Below are positions 46,904-56,600 of a DNA stretch of 64,000 nucleotides, piece after piece. The translations under genes were made by a program, and so were the position numbers. Under the pieces are notes generated by a model. That model did no database searches. It worked only from the letters and a program-made list of their open reading frames with translations, and was not told where the DNA came from. The DNA comes from Dugong dugon (Eukaryota; Chordata; Mammalia; Sirenia; Dugongidae): assembly GCA_030035585.1 (NCBI GenBank), contig CM057469.1, positions 35,990,501-36,054,500 of the forward strand. The letters are read 5' to 3'. Positions within the stretch are counted from its first letter, which is position 1; each line of letters starts with the position of its first letter.

Positions 46904-48003
46904 CCAAGCAGGTCATCCACGGATAAAAACGTGTACCAGACAACCTGCACAAGGAAAGGTCATGGAGGCCCCATGGACACATCCAAACTCCCCGAGGGAC
47001 TGAGCTGTTGGACGGAGGGCTCTGGGGACCATGGTCTCGGGGAACATCTAGCTCAATTGGCATGACACTACTAATAAAGATAATGCTCTGCATTCTACCT
47101 TGGTAAGTAGTGTCTGGGGTCTTAAAAGCCTGTGAGCGGCCATCTAAGATACTACACTTGTCTCATCCCTTCGGGAGCAAGGGAGAATGAAGAGAACAGG
47201 ACACAACGAAAAGATTAGTCCAAAGGACTAACTGTCCACAGCTACCAAGACCTCCACCGGACTGAGCCCAGTACAGCTAGATGGTGCCCGGCTACCACCA
47301 CTGACTGCTCTGACCAGGATCACAACAGAGGGTTCTGGACAGAGCTGGAGAAGGATGTAGAGCAGAATTCTAACTCACAAAAAAAAAAAAAAAAAGACCA
47401 GATTTACTGGCCTAAAGGAGACTGGAGAAACCCCAAAAGTATGGCCCCCAGACACCCTTTCAGCTCAGAGGTGAAGTTACCTTCGAGGTTCACTGTTCAG
47501 CCTGGGAGTGGACAGCCCAGTAAAACTAAATGAGACTAATGAGGTACAGGAGTCCAGTGACAAGGGCCAGAAGGCAGAGGGGGAGTAGGAAGCTGATGAT
47601 AGGGAACACAAGTTGAGTAAGGATACTGTTGATGTGTTGTGAGATTGTTAACCATTGTTATAGGGCAACATTTGTAGTAACTGTTAAATGGGATGTTATT
47701 TTGTCCTGTAAGCCTTCATCTTGGGTGAGAATGGCGGCACAATTGGAAGAGCAGAGTCAATGTCACTTAAATGTGAACGTAAAAAGTTTTGAAATGGTCT
47801 ATCTTTGGCTATGTGTATTTTCACAAAAAAAAAAAAAAAAGAAAAAAAGAAAAAGCTGAGAATTCAGAGGGTTAAAATGTTGTGGGGTTGTTAACCAAAG
47901 TCATAAAACAGCATGTGTACTACTGTCACATGAGAAACTGTTTGTTCTGTAAGCCTTCACCTGAAGGACAATAAAATATTAAAAAAAAAAACGTGTACCA
48001 GAG
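46904..48003 (-). ncRNA. GAS5: GAS5 exon 7, split by an L1 insertion
   Basis: Before the insertion this was a 38-nt exon with acceptor CTGTTCTAG (AG at 48005-48004) and donor TTGG/GTAAGA at 46903. Its 5' part survives at 47987-48003 and its 3' part at 46904-46940, with a 16-nt target duplication (AAAAACGTGTACCAGA on +) at both ends and 1,046 bp of L1 between. Human exon 7 uses alternative donors; here the outcome of splicing is uncertain. Confidence 0.85.
46941..47986 (+). mobile_element. L1 3' UTR insertion in GAS5 exon 7
   Basis: 1,046 bp, same family as 16960-17690 (GTCTGGGGTCTTAAAAGCC, CAGCTAGATGGTGCCCGGC), ending AATAAAATATT plus poly(A). Both ends border AAAAACGTGTACCAGA, the signature of L1 endonuclease integration. 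Two A-runs and a repeated tail module (CTGTAAGCCTTCA twice) occur inside. Confidence 0.88.
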
Positions 48004-48071
48004 CTAGAACAGAAAGTTATTATATTACAATGCTAACCATCATTAAACTCCTCTGAATTGTTTAGCACACA

Positions 48072-48143
48072 GGGTTCTTCAGTGTTAAATTTGTCTACAT
48101 GCTTGCTTCAGGTCAGACATTTGATCAACATCATTGTAAACCC
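48072..48143 (-). ncRNA. SNORD78: SNORD78 (box C/D)
   Basis: C box ATGATGT, guide GATCAAATGTCTGACCTGAA, ATGTAGACAAATTTAACA, D box CTGA, stem GGGTT/AACCC. 28S guide. 68 nt to the original exon 7 acceptor. Confidence 0.95.
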
Positions 48144-48278
48144 TGTTATAAGAGCATGCTCAAAGAAAACTCAGAGTTAGCATTCATTAACCAAATTTTA
48201 ACAAGCTCTTAAATCGTGATTAATAATTCAGTAGTTAAGGATAAGCAAATCTTGAGCCTACTGTAAAACAACACTCAC

Positions 48279-48323
48279 CAAAAAAATAAAGATTGTCCAG
48301 ACAAGTTAATGACCCAGGTCCTC
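48279..48323 (-). ncRNA. GAS5: GAS5 exon 6
   Basis: 45 nt (TTAACTTGTCTGGACAATC); acceptor ATTTTTCAG, donor GTGAGT. Confidence 0.75.
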
Positions 48324-48392
48324 CTGAAAAATAAAAAGTAGTTTTTATAGTAGCTAAAGATGGATTTTCTCTCCTAAAAATCTAACAAATGC

Positions 48393-48460
48393 CTGAAATC
48401 AGTTAGAGCTAATCATTAAGACCTTCATGTTCAGTCAGTATTTGCTTATCATCATACAGG
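48393..48460 (-). ncRNA. SNORD44: SNORD44 (box C/D)
   Basis: Stem CCTG/CAGG, C box ATGATGA, then AAGCAAATACTGACTGAACA and D box CTGA after AGCTCTAA. Guides 18S rRNA methylation in human. 69 nt to the acceptor. Confidence 0.95.
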
Positions 48461-48589
48461 CTTATATTTACAAACACAGTAACAGGGCAAGTATCATCTG
48501 ACACGCAACTCTTTCGTATCAGGATTGCTTTCAGGGCAAAAAAAACTTGCCATGTTACCTATGTTTGCTCGGATTAGAACTCTACTTAC

Positions 48590-48619
48590 CATTTTGACTT
48601 CCACTTGTTTGTCGAGACC
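48590..48619 (-). ncRNA. GAS5: GAS5 exon 5
   Basis: 30 nt (AAGTGGAAGTCAAAATG at its 3' end); acceptor TTTTTGTAG, donor GTAAGT. Confidence 0.85.
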
Positions 48620-48671
48620 CTACAAAAAAGGGTTAGAATGTTTGATTAATACTGACACCTTTTTTATTCTA

Positions 48672-48864
48672 GGAGTGCTGGTGCCACAGTGATTAAGCAC
48701 TAATGGAAAGGTCAGTTCAATCACACCAGCTGCTCCTTGGGAGAAAAATGTGGCAATCTACACTTCCATAAAGATTTACAGCCTTGGAAACCTTAAAGGG
48801 GCAGTTCTGTCCTCTGTGGTCACTATGAGTAGAAATCGACTTACGGCAACAGGTTTGGGTTTGA
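48672..48864 (+). mobile_element. AfroSINE, long form, in the SNORD77 intron
   Basis: Sense to plus, antisense to GAS5 (AGTGCTGGTGCCACAGTG ... CGGCAACAGGTTTGGG). Flanked by TTATTCTA on both sides, a probable target duplication. Confidence 0.9.
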
Positions 48865-48894
48865 TTATTCTATTAAATCAGTTTTACTAGTCCC

Positions 48895-48961
48895 AGATAC
48901 ATCAGACAAGTGGTAAATTTCTTCAAGCAATCTGCTGAACTATGCGGTCATCACAGTATCT
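48895..48961 (-). ncRNA. SNORD77: SNORD77 (box C/D)
   Basis: Stem AGATAC/GTATCT, C box GTGATGA, guide CATAGTTCAGCAGATT, D box CTGA. The guide core is shared with SNORD80. An AfroSINE stretches the gap to the acceptor to 275 nt. Confidence 0.95.
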
Positions 48962-49111
48962 GTTTCTTCCAGTTTCCCAACATTAAATGTAAACCATCCC
49001 AATGCATTTAATTATTAACAATGCTTTGGCTACTTGAATTCCCTTATACTATAACAACTCAAATAACGGGTGAATATAAACTAACAAAAGACACATTAAA
49101 AAAGGTCTTAC

Positions 49112-49149
49112 CTCTTTGCCCATGGCTAGAGTTTGAGGCTCTTTAACAC
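49112..49149 (-). ncRNA. GAS5: GAS5 exon 4
   Basis: 38 nt (TTAAAGAGCCTCAAACTC, AGCCATGGGC); acceptor CTTCCCAG, donor GTAAGA. Confidence 0.85.
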
Positions 49150-49213
49150 CTGGGAAGAATAGCTCCATGTTAACTCAAGTGCAATCTCTATATCCCCCAA
49201 ACACCATTTACGG

Positions 49214-49298
49214 TGCCTCAGTTTATTGGATATTGGTGGTAATAACTCTCATCACTCTCATGGTCAAGAGTAGCAAATAAAATGTCATCACAGTGGCA
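49214..49298 (-). ncRNA. SNORD76: SNORD76 (box C/D)
   Basis: Stem TGCCAC/GAGGCA, C box GTGATGA, guide TTTATTTGCTACTCTTGA, C' GTGATGA, D box CTGA. 28S guide. 64 nt to the acceptor. Confidence 0.95.
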
Positions 49299-49350
49299 CA
49301 CTGACTTTCAACCAACAAATTCCTTTTATTAGGGAATTTCAGTACCTCAC

Positions 49351-49382
49351 CTTATCAACTGTTCTCATCCTTTGGCACGTAA
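49351..49382 (-). ncRNA. GAS5: GAS5 exon 3
   Basis: 32 nt (CCAAAGGATGAGAACAGTTG); acceptor GTCTTCCAG, donor GTGAGG. Confidence 0.85.
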
Positions 49383-49457
49383 CTGGAAGACAAAAAAATA
49401 CTCAACATGTTAAGAAATATCCTGTGCAGCAAGGTTACACCAATGCCTTAAATGTTA

Positions 49458-49519
49458 AGCCTCAGCACAGAATTTTTCAGAAATCCCTTCTGTCCACTAC
49501 TCTTATACCATCACAGGCT
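49458..49519 (-). ncRNA. SNORD75: SNORD75 (box C/D)
   Basis: Terminal stem AGCCT/AGGCT, C box GTGATGG (last base off consensus, as in human GTGATGC), guide GTGGACAGAAGGGATT, D box CTGA. 28S guide. 75 nt to the splice acceptor. Confidence 0.95.
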
Positions 49520-49578
49520 TAATACCTCTAGGCAACAGATTTCTTACTTCCCACAGTACTTTCTCCTAGTTCACTTAC

Positions 49579-49631
49579 CTGGCTGGAAGATCCCATCAAA
49601 GGCCACATTGCATCCATGACCAGCACTGTTC
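49579..49631 (-). ncRNA. GAS5: GAS5 exon 2
   Basis: Acceptor TTTTCCTTAG, donor CCAG/GTAAGTG. It contains GTGCTGGTCATGGATGCAAT, like human exon 2. Confidence 0.85.
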
Positions 49632-49942
49632 CTAAGGAAAAGATTACAGATTTTTAGTTTTTACCAAAAATTACCTTTGAAATTATAACTTATTTTGGAG
49701 TCATTTATGTAAGCAAGTTGGATTCCTCAAATACTTTATTTCATGATAGTAAACGATGTATTTGATTCGTTATAAGGGAGCAGCGCACCAAGATAAAGAA
49801 CTACTAAACCTAACACTGGTGAACTGCAGACAGTAGCCATTAAAAGAACCACGTGGACTACCGCAATCTACTGCCTTCCCAGAACGCAAGGATGGGGCTG
49901 AGGCTTAGGCCTCGGATACCAATTCGGGTTGCCCGACATGCA

Positions 49943-50012
49943 CCGCCATCAGAGCAGTTGGCATTCATCAAGTCTCAGATGTCCCTACCAACACAGGTTT
50001 CATCACAGGCAG
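49943..50012 (-). ncRNA. SNORD74: SNORD74 (box C/D)
   Basis: C box GTGATGA after CTGCCT and D box CTGA near the 3' end (CTCTGATGGCGG). The guide region GTTGGTAGGGACATCTGAG matches the human RNA as remembered; the predicted target is 28S rRNA. It lies 311 nt from the intron 3' end, unlike its siblings. Confidence 0.95.
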
Positions 50013-50237
50013 GGCACGGAAGCAAAAGGCCTCTCCGCAAACTATCCAACAACCCAGATAGTGCATTTTAGGTCGCACCGGTACCCAAGGAGCAACCCCG
50101 CACCATGCGAATCTCGTGAAGCCAGCAAAGCTCGCGCCTGCCCTAGACAATGCGTCCTTAATTGCGAAGGGCTGGAGACCAAGACCCGGACGCCGGAACA
50201 AGACCCTGCTAAGCGACCGCTCAAAAACAACCCATAC

Positions 50238-50269
50238 CTATAACACGACAACTCCCAGCCTGGAAAGAG
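50238..50269 (-). ncRNA. GAS5: GAS5 exon 1 (TOP start)
   Basis: The predicted start CTCTTTCC at 50269 is a pyrimidine tract (5' TOP), 23-29 nt downstream of a TATA-like box. The donor is ATAG/GTATGG. Confidence 0.7.
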
Positions 50270-50291
50270 CGAAATGGTGCCCAGGCGCCTG

Positions 50292-50298
50292 TATATAA
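50292..50298 (-). promoter_or_regulatory. GAS5: GAS5 TATA-like box
   Basis: TTATATA on the minus strand, 23-29 nt upstream of the predicted TOP start. Confidence 0.6.
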
Positions 50299-50312
50299 GA
50301 GTTCTTTCTCAT

Positions 50313-50326
50313 TACGTCATGACGTA
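50313..50326. promoter_or_regulatory. palindromic double CRE-like site
   Basis: TACGTCATGACGTA is a perfect 14-bp palindrome containing two CREB/ATF half-sites, placed between GAS5 and ZBTB37. Confidence 0.65.
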
Positions 50327-50329
50327 CGC

Positions 50330-51310
50330 TCCCCGCAAGAGTTTGCGTCGGCTCCTTCCCCTCTTCTTTTAGTCTCCTCCTCCAGCCCCACCTCCTTCCC
50401 TGCCCTCTAAGCCCGCCCCCTTGGCCCCGCCCCGCCGCGCTTTTGTGGGCGGGGACCACCATTGCTCGCGTGACGCAGGACTCCCGCCTTCCTCCCGACT
50501 AGGGAGGAAGCGAAGAGAGGGGAGGGGGCGCGAGGGACTGAAAGCGCTGGGGGAGGAGGAAGGGGGGGGCGGTGTAAGGGTGAGTGATTTCCTTCCGGCA
50601 CGTCGCCCGCTCCGGGGGAGGGAGTGGGGGGTTTCACTTCCGGGACGGTGTTCCGGCCCATTCCGGCCCATTTCCACCCCCGGAGGTAGGTGCTGCTCCT
50701 CGACTGTGCGCGGGTTCCCCCACCCCGGTCCTGCTGCCCTGCACCGGGACCACTTCACGCCGTTTGGGCCGTAGCCTGCTCCTGGGGCAGCAGCCACTTC
50801 CCTTCACCCTCCCAAGGCACTGGGCGACCTTCCGCCCTCTTGGCCCCGGGCCGGGCCGAGCTGCCGGACCCGCCCCCTCGCGGGGCCCCGCCCTCAGGAC
50901 CCCGGGATGGGCGGCCCCCTCCCCCACCGCAGCCCGGACACACCCAGATACACACACCCACCTACGGGCAGCTCCCCGCCCGCCTACGCCTACCGCCTGG
51001 ACCCGGTCCCGGGGCGCCGCCCCTTTCCCGGTCCTTTACCCTCACCTGAGCGCTCGCTCCCTGGCCCGACGCCTTACTCCCCTTTCCTCCCTCGTTCCTC
51101 GGTGACATTTCGCTCCTCTCCCCACGCTTCCTAACGCAGACCAAAGCCACTCAAGTAACGGAGTGGCCGATCCCATGCCGTTCCCGATTCTGCCTCTTAC
51201 AGCTCTCACCCCTCCAGTGCCGACGGTAGAGAAAAGACTACTCGAGGGGCTTCCTCCTCACAGGGGAGTTGCCGGAAAGAGCAATCCAAAAAGGCGCTCG
51301 TGTAGGCTCC
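50330..51310. promoter_or_regulatory. CpG island, GAS5/ZBTB37 bidirectional promoter
   Basis: Very CpG-dense. Contains GC boxes (GGGGCGG-type on either strand), tandem TTCCGGCCCA at about 50651-50670 and ETS-like CACTTCCGGGA. A donor-like GAG/GTAGGT at 50685/50686 may end a ZBTB37 non-coding first exon. Long frames here on either strand follow from GC richness. Confidence 0.75.
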
Positions 51311-52436
51311 ACAATAAACACATCTGAATTCATGATGGCATCGACAGAGGCTCTTATTGGATTAAAAGTTTCAAAACAAACAAAAACGATTTGGAAAAAG
51401 GTCAGATTGGCTAAAATTGGTTCTTGAAAGAGTGTGTACTACACTTCCCTGTTTACTGATGAGTGTGTTGTAAATAAGGGCCATACTTGTTAGGATAAGT
51501 TCCTGAAGTTCCAGATCTTAGGTGACTATGTAATGCATTATAAGTTTATAGTTAGATGGATGCGCGTGGCTCTCAAGTCAATGTCTTCCAGTCGAGATTG
51601 ATAAAAACTGCACTGTCAGATATTGAAGACTATTGGAGGTAGTCACAGGATTACTTTTTCAGCTTTTTTTTTTTTTTTTTAGTGTCTTAACGTAAAAGTT
51701 TTGGCGATACTTGGTAAATGCGCTTTTTTTAACCCAGGTTCTAAATTTCAGAATCAAAGTACCAGCGCCACCTTGAAATTGCCAACTTTCAATTCTGATA
51801 GAGGCGGATTTACCTAGCCTTTCCTAATTCTAAGAAGTGAATGTCAGGTTCTCTGCACCTTTATTGAATCCTGACACAGCTGTGGCACTTTTCCTGTCCT
51901 AGAATTTTCCTCAGAGTCCTACACCCTTTTCGTAGGGGCTCTGACTCATGTTTAGAAATATTAGCTTACATGCATATGGGGTATTAGTAACTTTATACTT
52001 AAAGCATGTAGTAAAATAGAGGTATGTCTAATCAGCTCATCAGTTTATAATTGCATTTATTCAAAAAGTTTATTTTTCCTCCAAAGAAAAGTTGTGAGGA
52101 TTTGTTTAGTCTGCAAATACCTTATGATTAACACTTAAGTAAAAAATCTTAAATGCTTTTTCCTTCTATTCTGTTGAGTTTCTATCCATTTTGATGTTGC
52201 ATGACTTATTAATAAAGAAAATATGATCACAGCCTGAATTTTAAGGAGTCTGACATTGTTTTTTTTTTGTGTTACCTTCCCTTACATTAACACCTAAACT
52301 AAAAAACTTTTCAGCACCACTGTTTCCATATCGAAATATAAGGAAGATATGTCTCTATGCTTGTAGATTTTGAAATTTTACTAAATATTGTTTTTATATT
52401 GCAAAGTTGGAGTTAGAAAGCACCAGGGGAATGAAA
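51311..52436 (+). other. ZBTB37 5' intron, no feature recognised
   Basis: AT-rich intronic sequence between the CpG island and an AfroSINE. Confidence 0.4.
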
Positions 52437-52624
52437 GGAGCCCTGGTTGCACAGTGGTTAGAGCGATCAACTACTAACCAAAAGGTTGGTGGTTCGAAAC
52501 CACCAGCAGCTCTGTGGGAGAAAGATGTGGCAGTCTGCTTCAGCAGAGATTTACAGCCTTGGAAAACTATGGTGTTGCTATGAGTCAGAATGGACTCGAT
52601 GGCAGTGGGTTTGGTTTGGTTTTT
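52437..52624 (+). mobile_element. AfroSINE just upstream of the ZBTB37 coding exon
   Basis: Complete long-form SINE ending 48 nt before the CAGCAG acceptor. Flanks GGAATGAAA and GGAATAAAA look like its target duplication. Confidence 0.92.
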
Positions 52625-52710
52625 AGAGGAATAAAAATATAATTACTAATGAGAATATGGTTTTTTCTTCCAGCAGGGTTGAATGCCTGCCTGTATCCTC
52701 AGGCACGACC

Positions 52711-53627
52711 ATGGAGAAAGGTGGGAACATACAACTGGAGATCCCTGACTTCAGCAATTCTGTTCTGAGCCATCTAAACCAGCTGCGCATGCAAGGCCGT
52801 CTCTGTGATATTGTGGTCAATGTGCAAGGACAAGCTTTTCAGGCTCACAAAGTGGTACTGGCTGCCAGTTCCCCCTATTTCCGGGATCACATGTCCTTGA
52901 ATGAGATGAGTACTGTCTCCATTTCAGTCATCAAGAACCCTTCTGTTTTTGAACAGCTCCTTTCTTTTTGTTATACAGGGCGAATATGCCTGCAACTGGC
53001 AGATATCATCAGCTACCTGACAGCTGCCAGTTTTCTGCAGATGCAGCATATCATAGACAAATGTACACAGATCCTGGAAGGCATTCATTTCAAAATTAAC
53101 GTGACTGAGGTTGAAGCTGAATTAAGTCAAACGAGAATAAAGCATCAAGAGAGACCTCCAGAGTCTCACAGGGTTACACCGAATCTAAACCGCTCCCTTA
53201 GCCCACGACATAATACTCCAAAGGGAAACTGGCGAGGTCAGGTTAGTGCTGTGCTGGATATCAGGGAGCTGAGTCCCCCTGAAGAGTCCACCAGTCCTCA
53301 GATAATTGAACAGAGTTCTGATGTAGAGAGCCGGGAGCCCATTCTTCGGATCAACCGAGCAGGACAGTGGTACGTGGAGACAGGAGTAGCAGATCGGGGG
53401 ATCCGGAGTGAGGATGAAGTTAGGGTTCTTGGAGCAGTGCATATCAAAACTGAAAATCTGGAGGAGTGGCTTGGGCCTGAGAATCAGCCTTCTGGAGAAG
53501 ATGGGAGTAGTGCAGAGGAGGTCACAGCCATGGTGATTGACACCACAGGCCATGGTTCTGTAGGACAGGAAAATTACACCTTAGGGTTTTCAGGAGCCAA
53601 GGTGGCAACGAGCAGTGAAATTGACAG
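52711..53627 (+). CDS. ZBTB37: ZBTB37 coding exon 1 (BTB domain and linker)
   Basis: The acceptor is a tandem CAGCAG (52671-52676) in the 5' UTR, so NAGNAG choice would not alter protein. The donor GACAG/GTAAGA leaves phase 2. Confidence 0.95.
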
Positions 53628-56600
53628 GTAAGATTTTCTTTCTTGTCCACGTAATGGCTGTTAGGCAGACATCACTGAAGTGGTCCCTGTGTAGGACAGA
53701 GCATCTTTTTTTACCTGATGTTTTTAGCCACGTAAGTTGCTATTGGGGAAACTGGAGGTGTGCCGAAAGACTTGCATTCTTACTTTTTAAAGCAGGACAC
53801 TCCTAGTCCTGAAGTATTCACATTATTGTGAGAACTATGGTAAAGTTAGACACTTCCATGAATCAGAATAGCATCTGCAGCCACCCTAGGAACAGTAATT
53901 ACCAGGGGCTTCCTCAGAATTGCAGGCAGGGGGCTGATCATCAGGGGAGCCTGGCATCATTGCCCTTCCTGAGTATGTTATCACACAGGTAGGTGGTCTC
54001 CGGGAGTTTCACTTTCCTTTGTAGCAGTGTTTACTTTTCTTTACCGCTGCCTACCAAATTGGAAAAAATATGGTACTAGCAATGAGTGTTCTTTTTAAGT
54101 TAGTATAAACACAGTCATTCTGAAGAAAAGCTTTTTCGATGTTTTTGTTCTGTTTTCACTTGTCATTGGATGATACCTTCCCGGTTTTCTTTCATCTATG
54201 ACTGCTGCCACCACAAACCCGAGTCTCCTTTTCTTTTCACCAGTGCTACTATGCCCTTACGCCTCACTTTTCTCTTTCTCGTATATTACAGTTTTTAGAA
54301 CGTTTCTTTTTGGTAGAGATACCGCTAGTTTTAAGCTAAGCCTATTGAAAACAGTCTTAATTGAAAGAAAGAAATAATTATCAATTTGGTTGGTAGTATT
54401 TGTTCTTTTCCCCTTTTAAAAAGAAGTTAAAATTGACTTCATGAGTGTGAAAAACTAAAGAAGCTGTTGCTTTGGTTTTTATCTCCTCTGAAAGACATAC
54501 TAGATGTTTATGGAAATAACACACACCTTTTACGTTTGTTTGCCAGCTGCACCCTCCCCCTGCGACGTATTTTCATAAGCATAGTTACGCTGCTGTTACA
54601 TGTTGCTGTAAAAAAAAAAAAAAATACCATAATGTGCTTACAAAAATACCTGTGGCAGGGGCAGGGTTGGCAAATAAAGGTAGAAGGTGGACATTATTGG
54701 TGTAAAAATACAGGTGCGTGTCACAGGAATTCAGGTAGTGTATACTGTATTCTGAAACACTTTGTGGTGTGGTGATTAAGAGCTACAGCTGCTAACCAAA
54801 AGGTCGGCAGTTTGAATCCACCAGGCACTCCTTGGAAACCCTATGGAGCAGTTCTGCTCTGTCCTGTAGGGTCTCTATGAGTCGGAATCAACTTGATGGC
54901 AACAGGTTTGGTTTTTTTGGTGGTAGGTTATGTTAGATACAGTATCAGAAGTAATACCAGTTTAAATGTAAAGATGTTTAATCTTCATGGTCCATATCAG
55001 CAGTCTGAAATGTATATAATGGGAGGGAAGGGAGGGAACAACCAAAAACCTAATAGTTACATGGAAATAAAATTACAGACCCAGTTTTAATTTACATTCC
55101 CTGGATTTCTTTTATGTTCTCCTCCTGCTTGTGTAAGGATTGTTGTTAGTTGCCATTGAATCAATCCTAGCTCATGGTGACCCCATGTATACAGAGTAGA
55201 ACTCCTCCTAAGGCTTTTAAGCCTTGACCTTTCAGAAGCAGATTGCCAAGACTTTTTTCTGAGGCACCTCTCTGTGGGGTCAAACCACCAGCCTTTCAGC
55301 TAATAGTCAGGCAATTAACCGATTGTGTCACCCAGGGACTCCTGTATAAGAATAGAGCTTATATTTTAGCCTCAGCTTCACCAGCTCATATGGTCTATCT
55401 GATAAGTTGTTTTTTTATTAAAATTACTAGGCAAACCCTTTTTATAGATACCTTCTTTCAAATCATGTATTTACTCTGTGAAAGTATTTCTTAGATTTCC
55501 CTGCGTTCAGTTTGTTCCCCATTCTTCAACCAGTCGATAAAGGGGGAAAGACATGACCATTTTGAAATTCTTTGGCATAAGTTTTCCATTAGTCCCCTTT
55601 ATCCTCCTCTTCCGACAGATTTAGCCCTTCCGGCAGTATTGTTCCCTTGGTGGAGAGACACAGAGCCAGAAGTGAGTCTCCTGGGAGAATGGATGAGCCT
55701 AAGCAGCCCAGCTCCCAGGTATGTAGTCGTGGATTTAGAAGGTGTGGTTGGAGGAATTCTGTGTGTGAGCAGCATATAGTGAATAAGAAAGAAAAGCTGT
55801 AGGAGAGATAGCAGTGGACCTGTTAAATGACTATTATATTTGATAACTTTTTTCTTTATTCTTGCTTATGAGCATGCAGGAGATACACTTTTGGTGTCAG
55901 CAGAGTTTGGGGAGTAGAAAAAGATAACAAGATTGTGGAACTCTTTCCTGATTGTAGGAAACAATCTGTAGTCCTGAGAGTAATACAAAATAACCCCTGA
56001 AAACTACGTGCAGGTAATTTAGGACCTGGGGTGGAGAGTGGTTTTGTACCTGTGTGGGGCTATAACACTATATATGCATATATCTAGTTACTGATTTACG
56101 TATTACTGTATATTTGTGAACAAATTGCTTGTGCAATCTTAAATGTGTGTTTTCTATTTTGTAAGTTTGTATCTTTTCATTTATTTTCTTCCTGAATCTT
56201 TTGCTAAACTAAATGTTCTGGAAAGGATAGGAATGATGTCTTCTATCTCCTTTGCTACTCTCCTGAGCACCTAGAGTAAGTGGTTGGCTGGATTTTGTTT
56301 GTTTCCTGTATCATTGAAGGTTAGTTTGAAAAGCATGGTGAACTCACCAAGTAGAGCACAATAAGTTATAAAAACTTCTGCCTTTAAGAAGAAAACACTG
56401 GTGGGTTTTTGTTTTGAATATTTTATAAATTATTATGATTGCATAGCTTACTTTCTTGGTTTCTGCATTATACTAATAGTATCTTGTTTAATTTTTTTCT
56501 AAACTATTGGACGTTGGTTATGTACATTATAATAGCATCAAGAGAGTGTTTAACTATATTTACTTGCATATTATTATGCTGGTTTTTTTGGTATCAGAAA

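Larger units (their letters stand above)
45545..50269 (-). ncRNA. GAS5: GAS5 long non-coding snoRNA host gene
   Basis: GAS5 is a TOP-type, growth-regulated non-coding gene whose introns release box C/D snoRNAs for rRNA 2'-O-methylation. Here all ten known snoRNAs occur in the expected order on the minus strand, each in its own intron. Eleven exons are inferred from GT-AG sites and resemblance to remembered human exons: 50238-50269, 49579-49631, 49351-49382, 49112-49149, 48590-48619, 48279-48323, exon 7 (46904-48003, split by L1), 46465-46520, 46084-46113, 45853-45895, and about 45545-45671. The last exon carries AATAAA at 45562-45567. The spliced RNA has no conserved long frame. Oddities are an L1 inside exon 7, AfroSINEs in the SNORD77 and SNORD80 introns, and an AfroSINE fragment in the last exon. 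Confidence 0.95.

Noticed and set aside
50369-51150. Several long frames on both strands
   Set aside because: They overlap each other in a CpG island; Pro/Arg/Gly-rich shadow translation, with no splice or start support.
52657-52710. In-frame ATG 54 nt upstream as the ZBTB37 start
   Set aside because: It lies before the CAGCAG acceptor at 52671-52676, so it is intronic; 52711 has the strong context.
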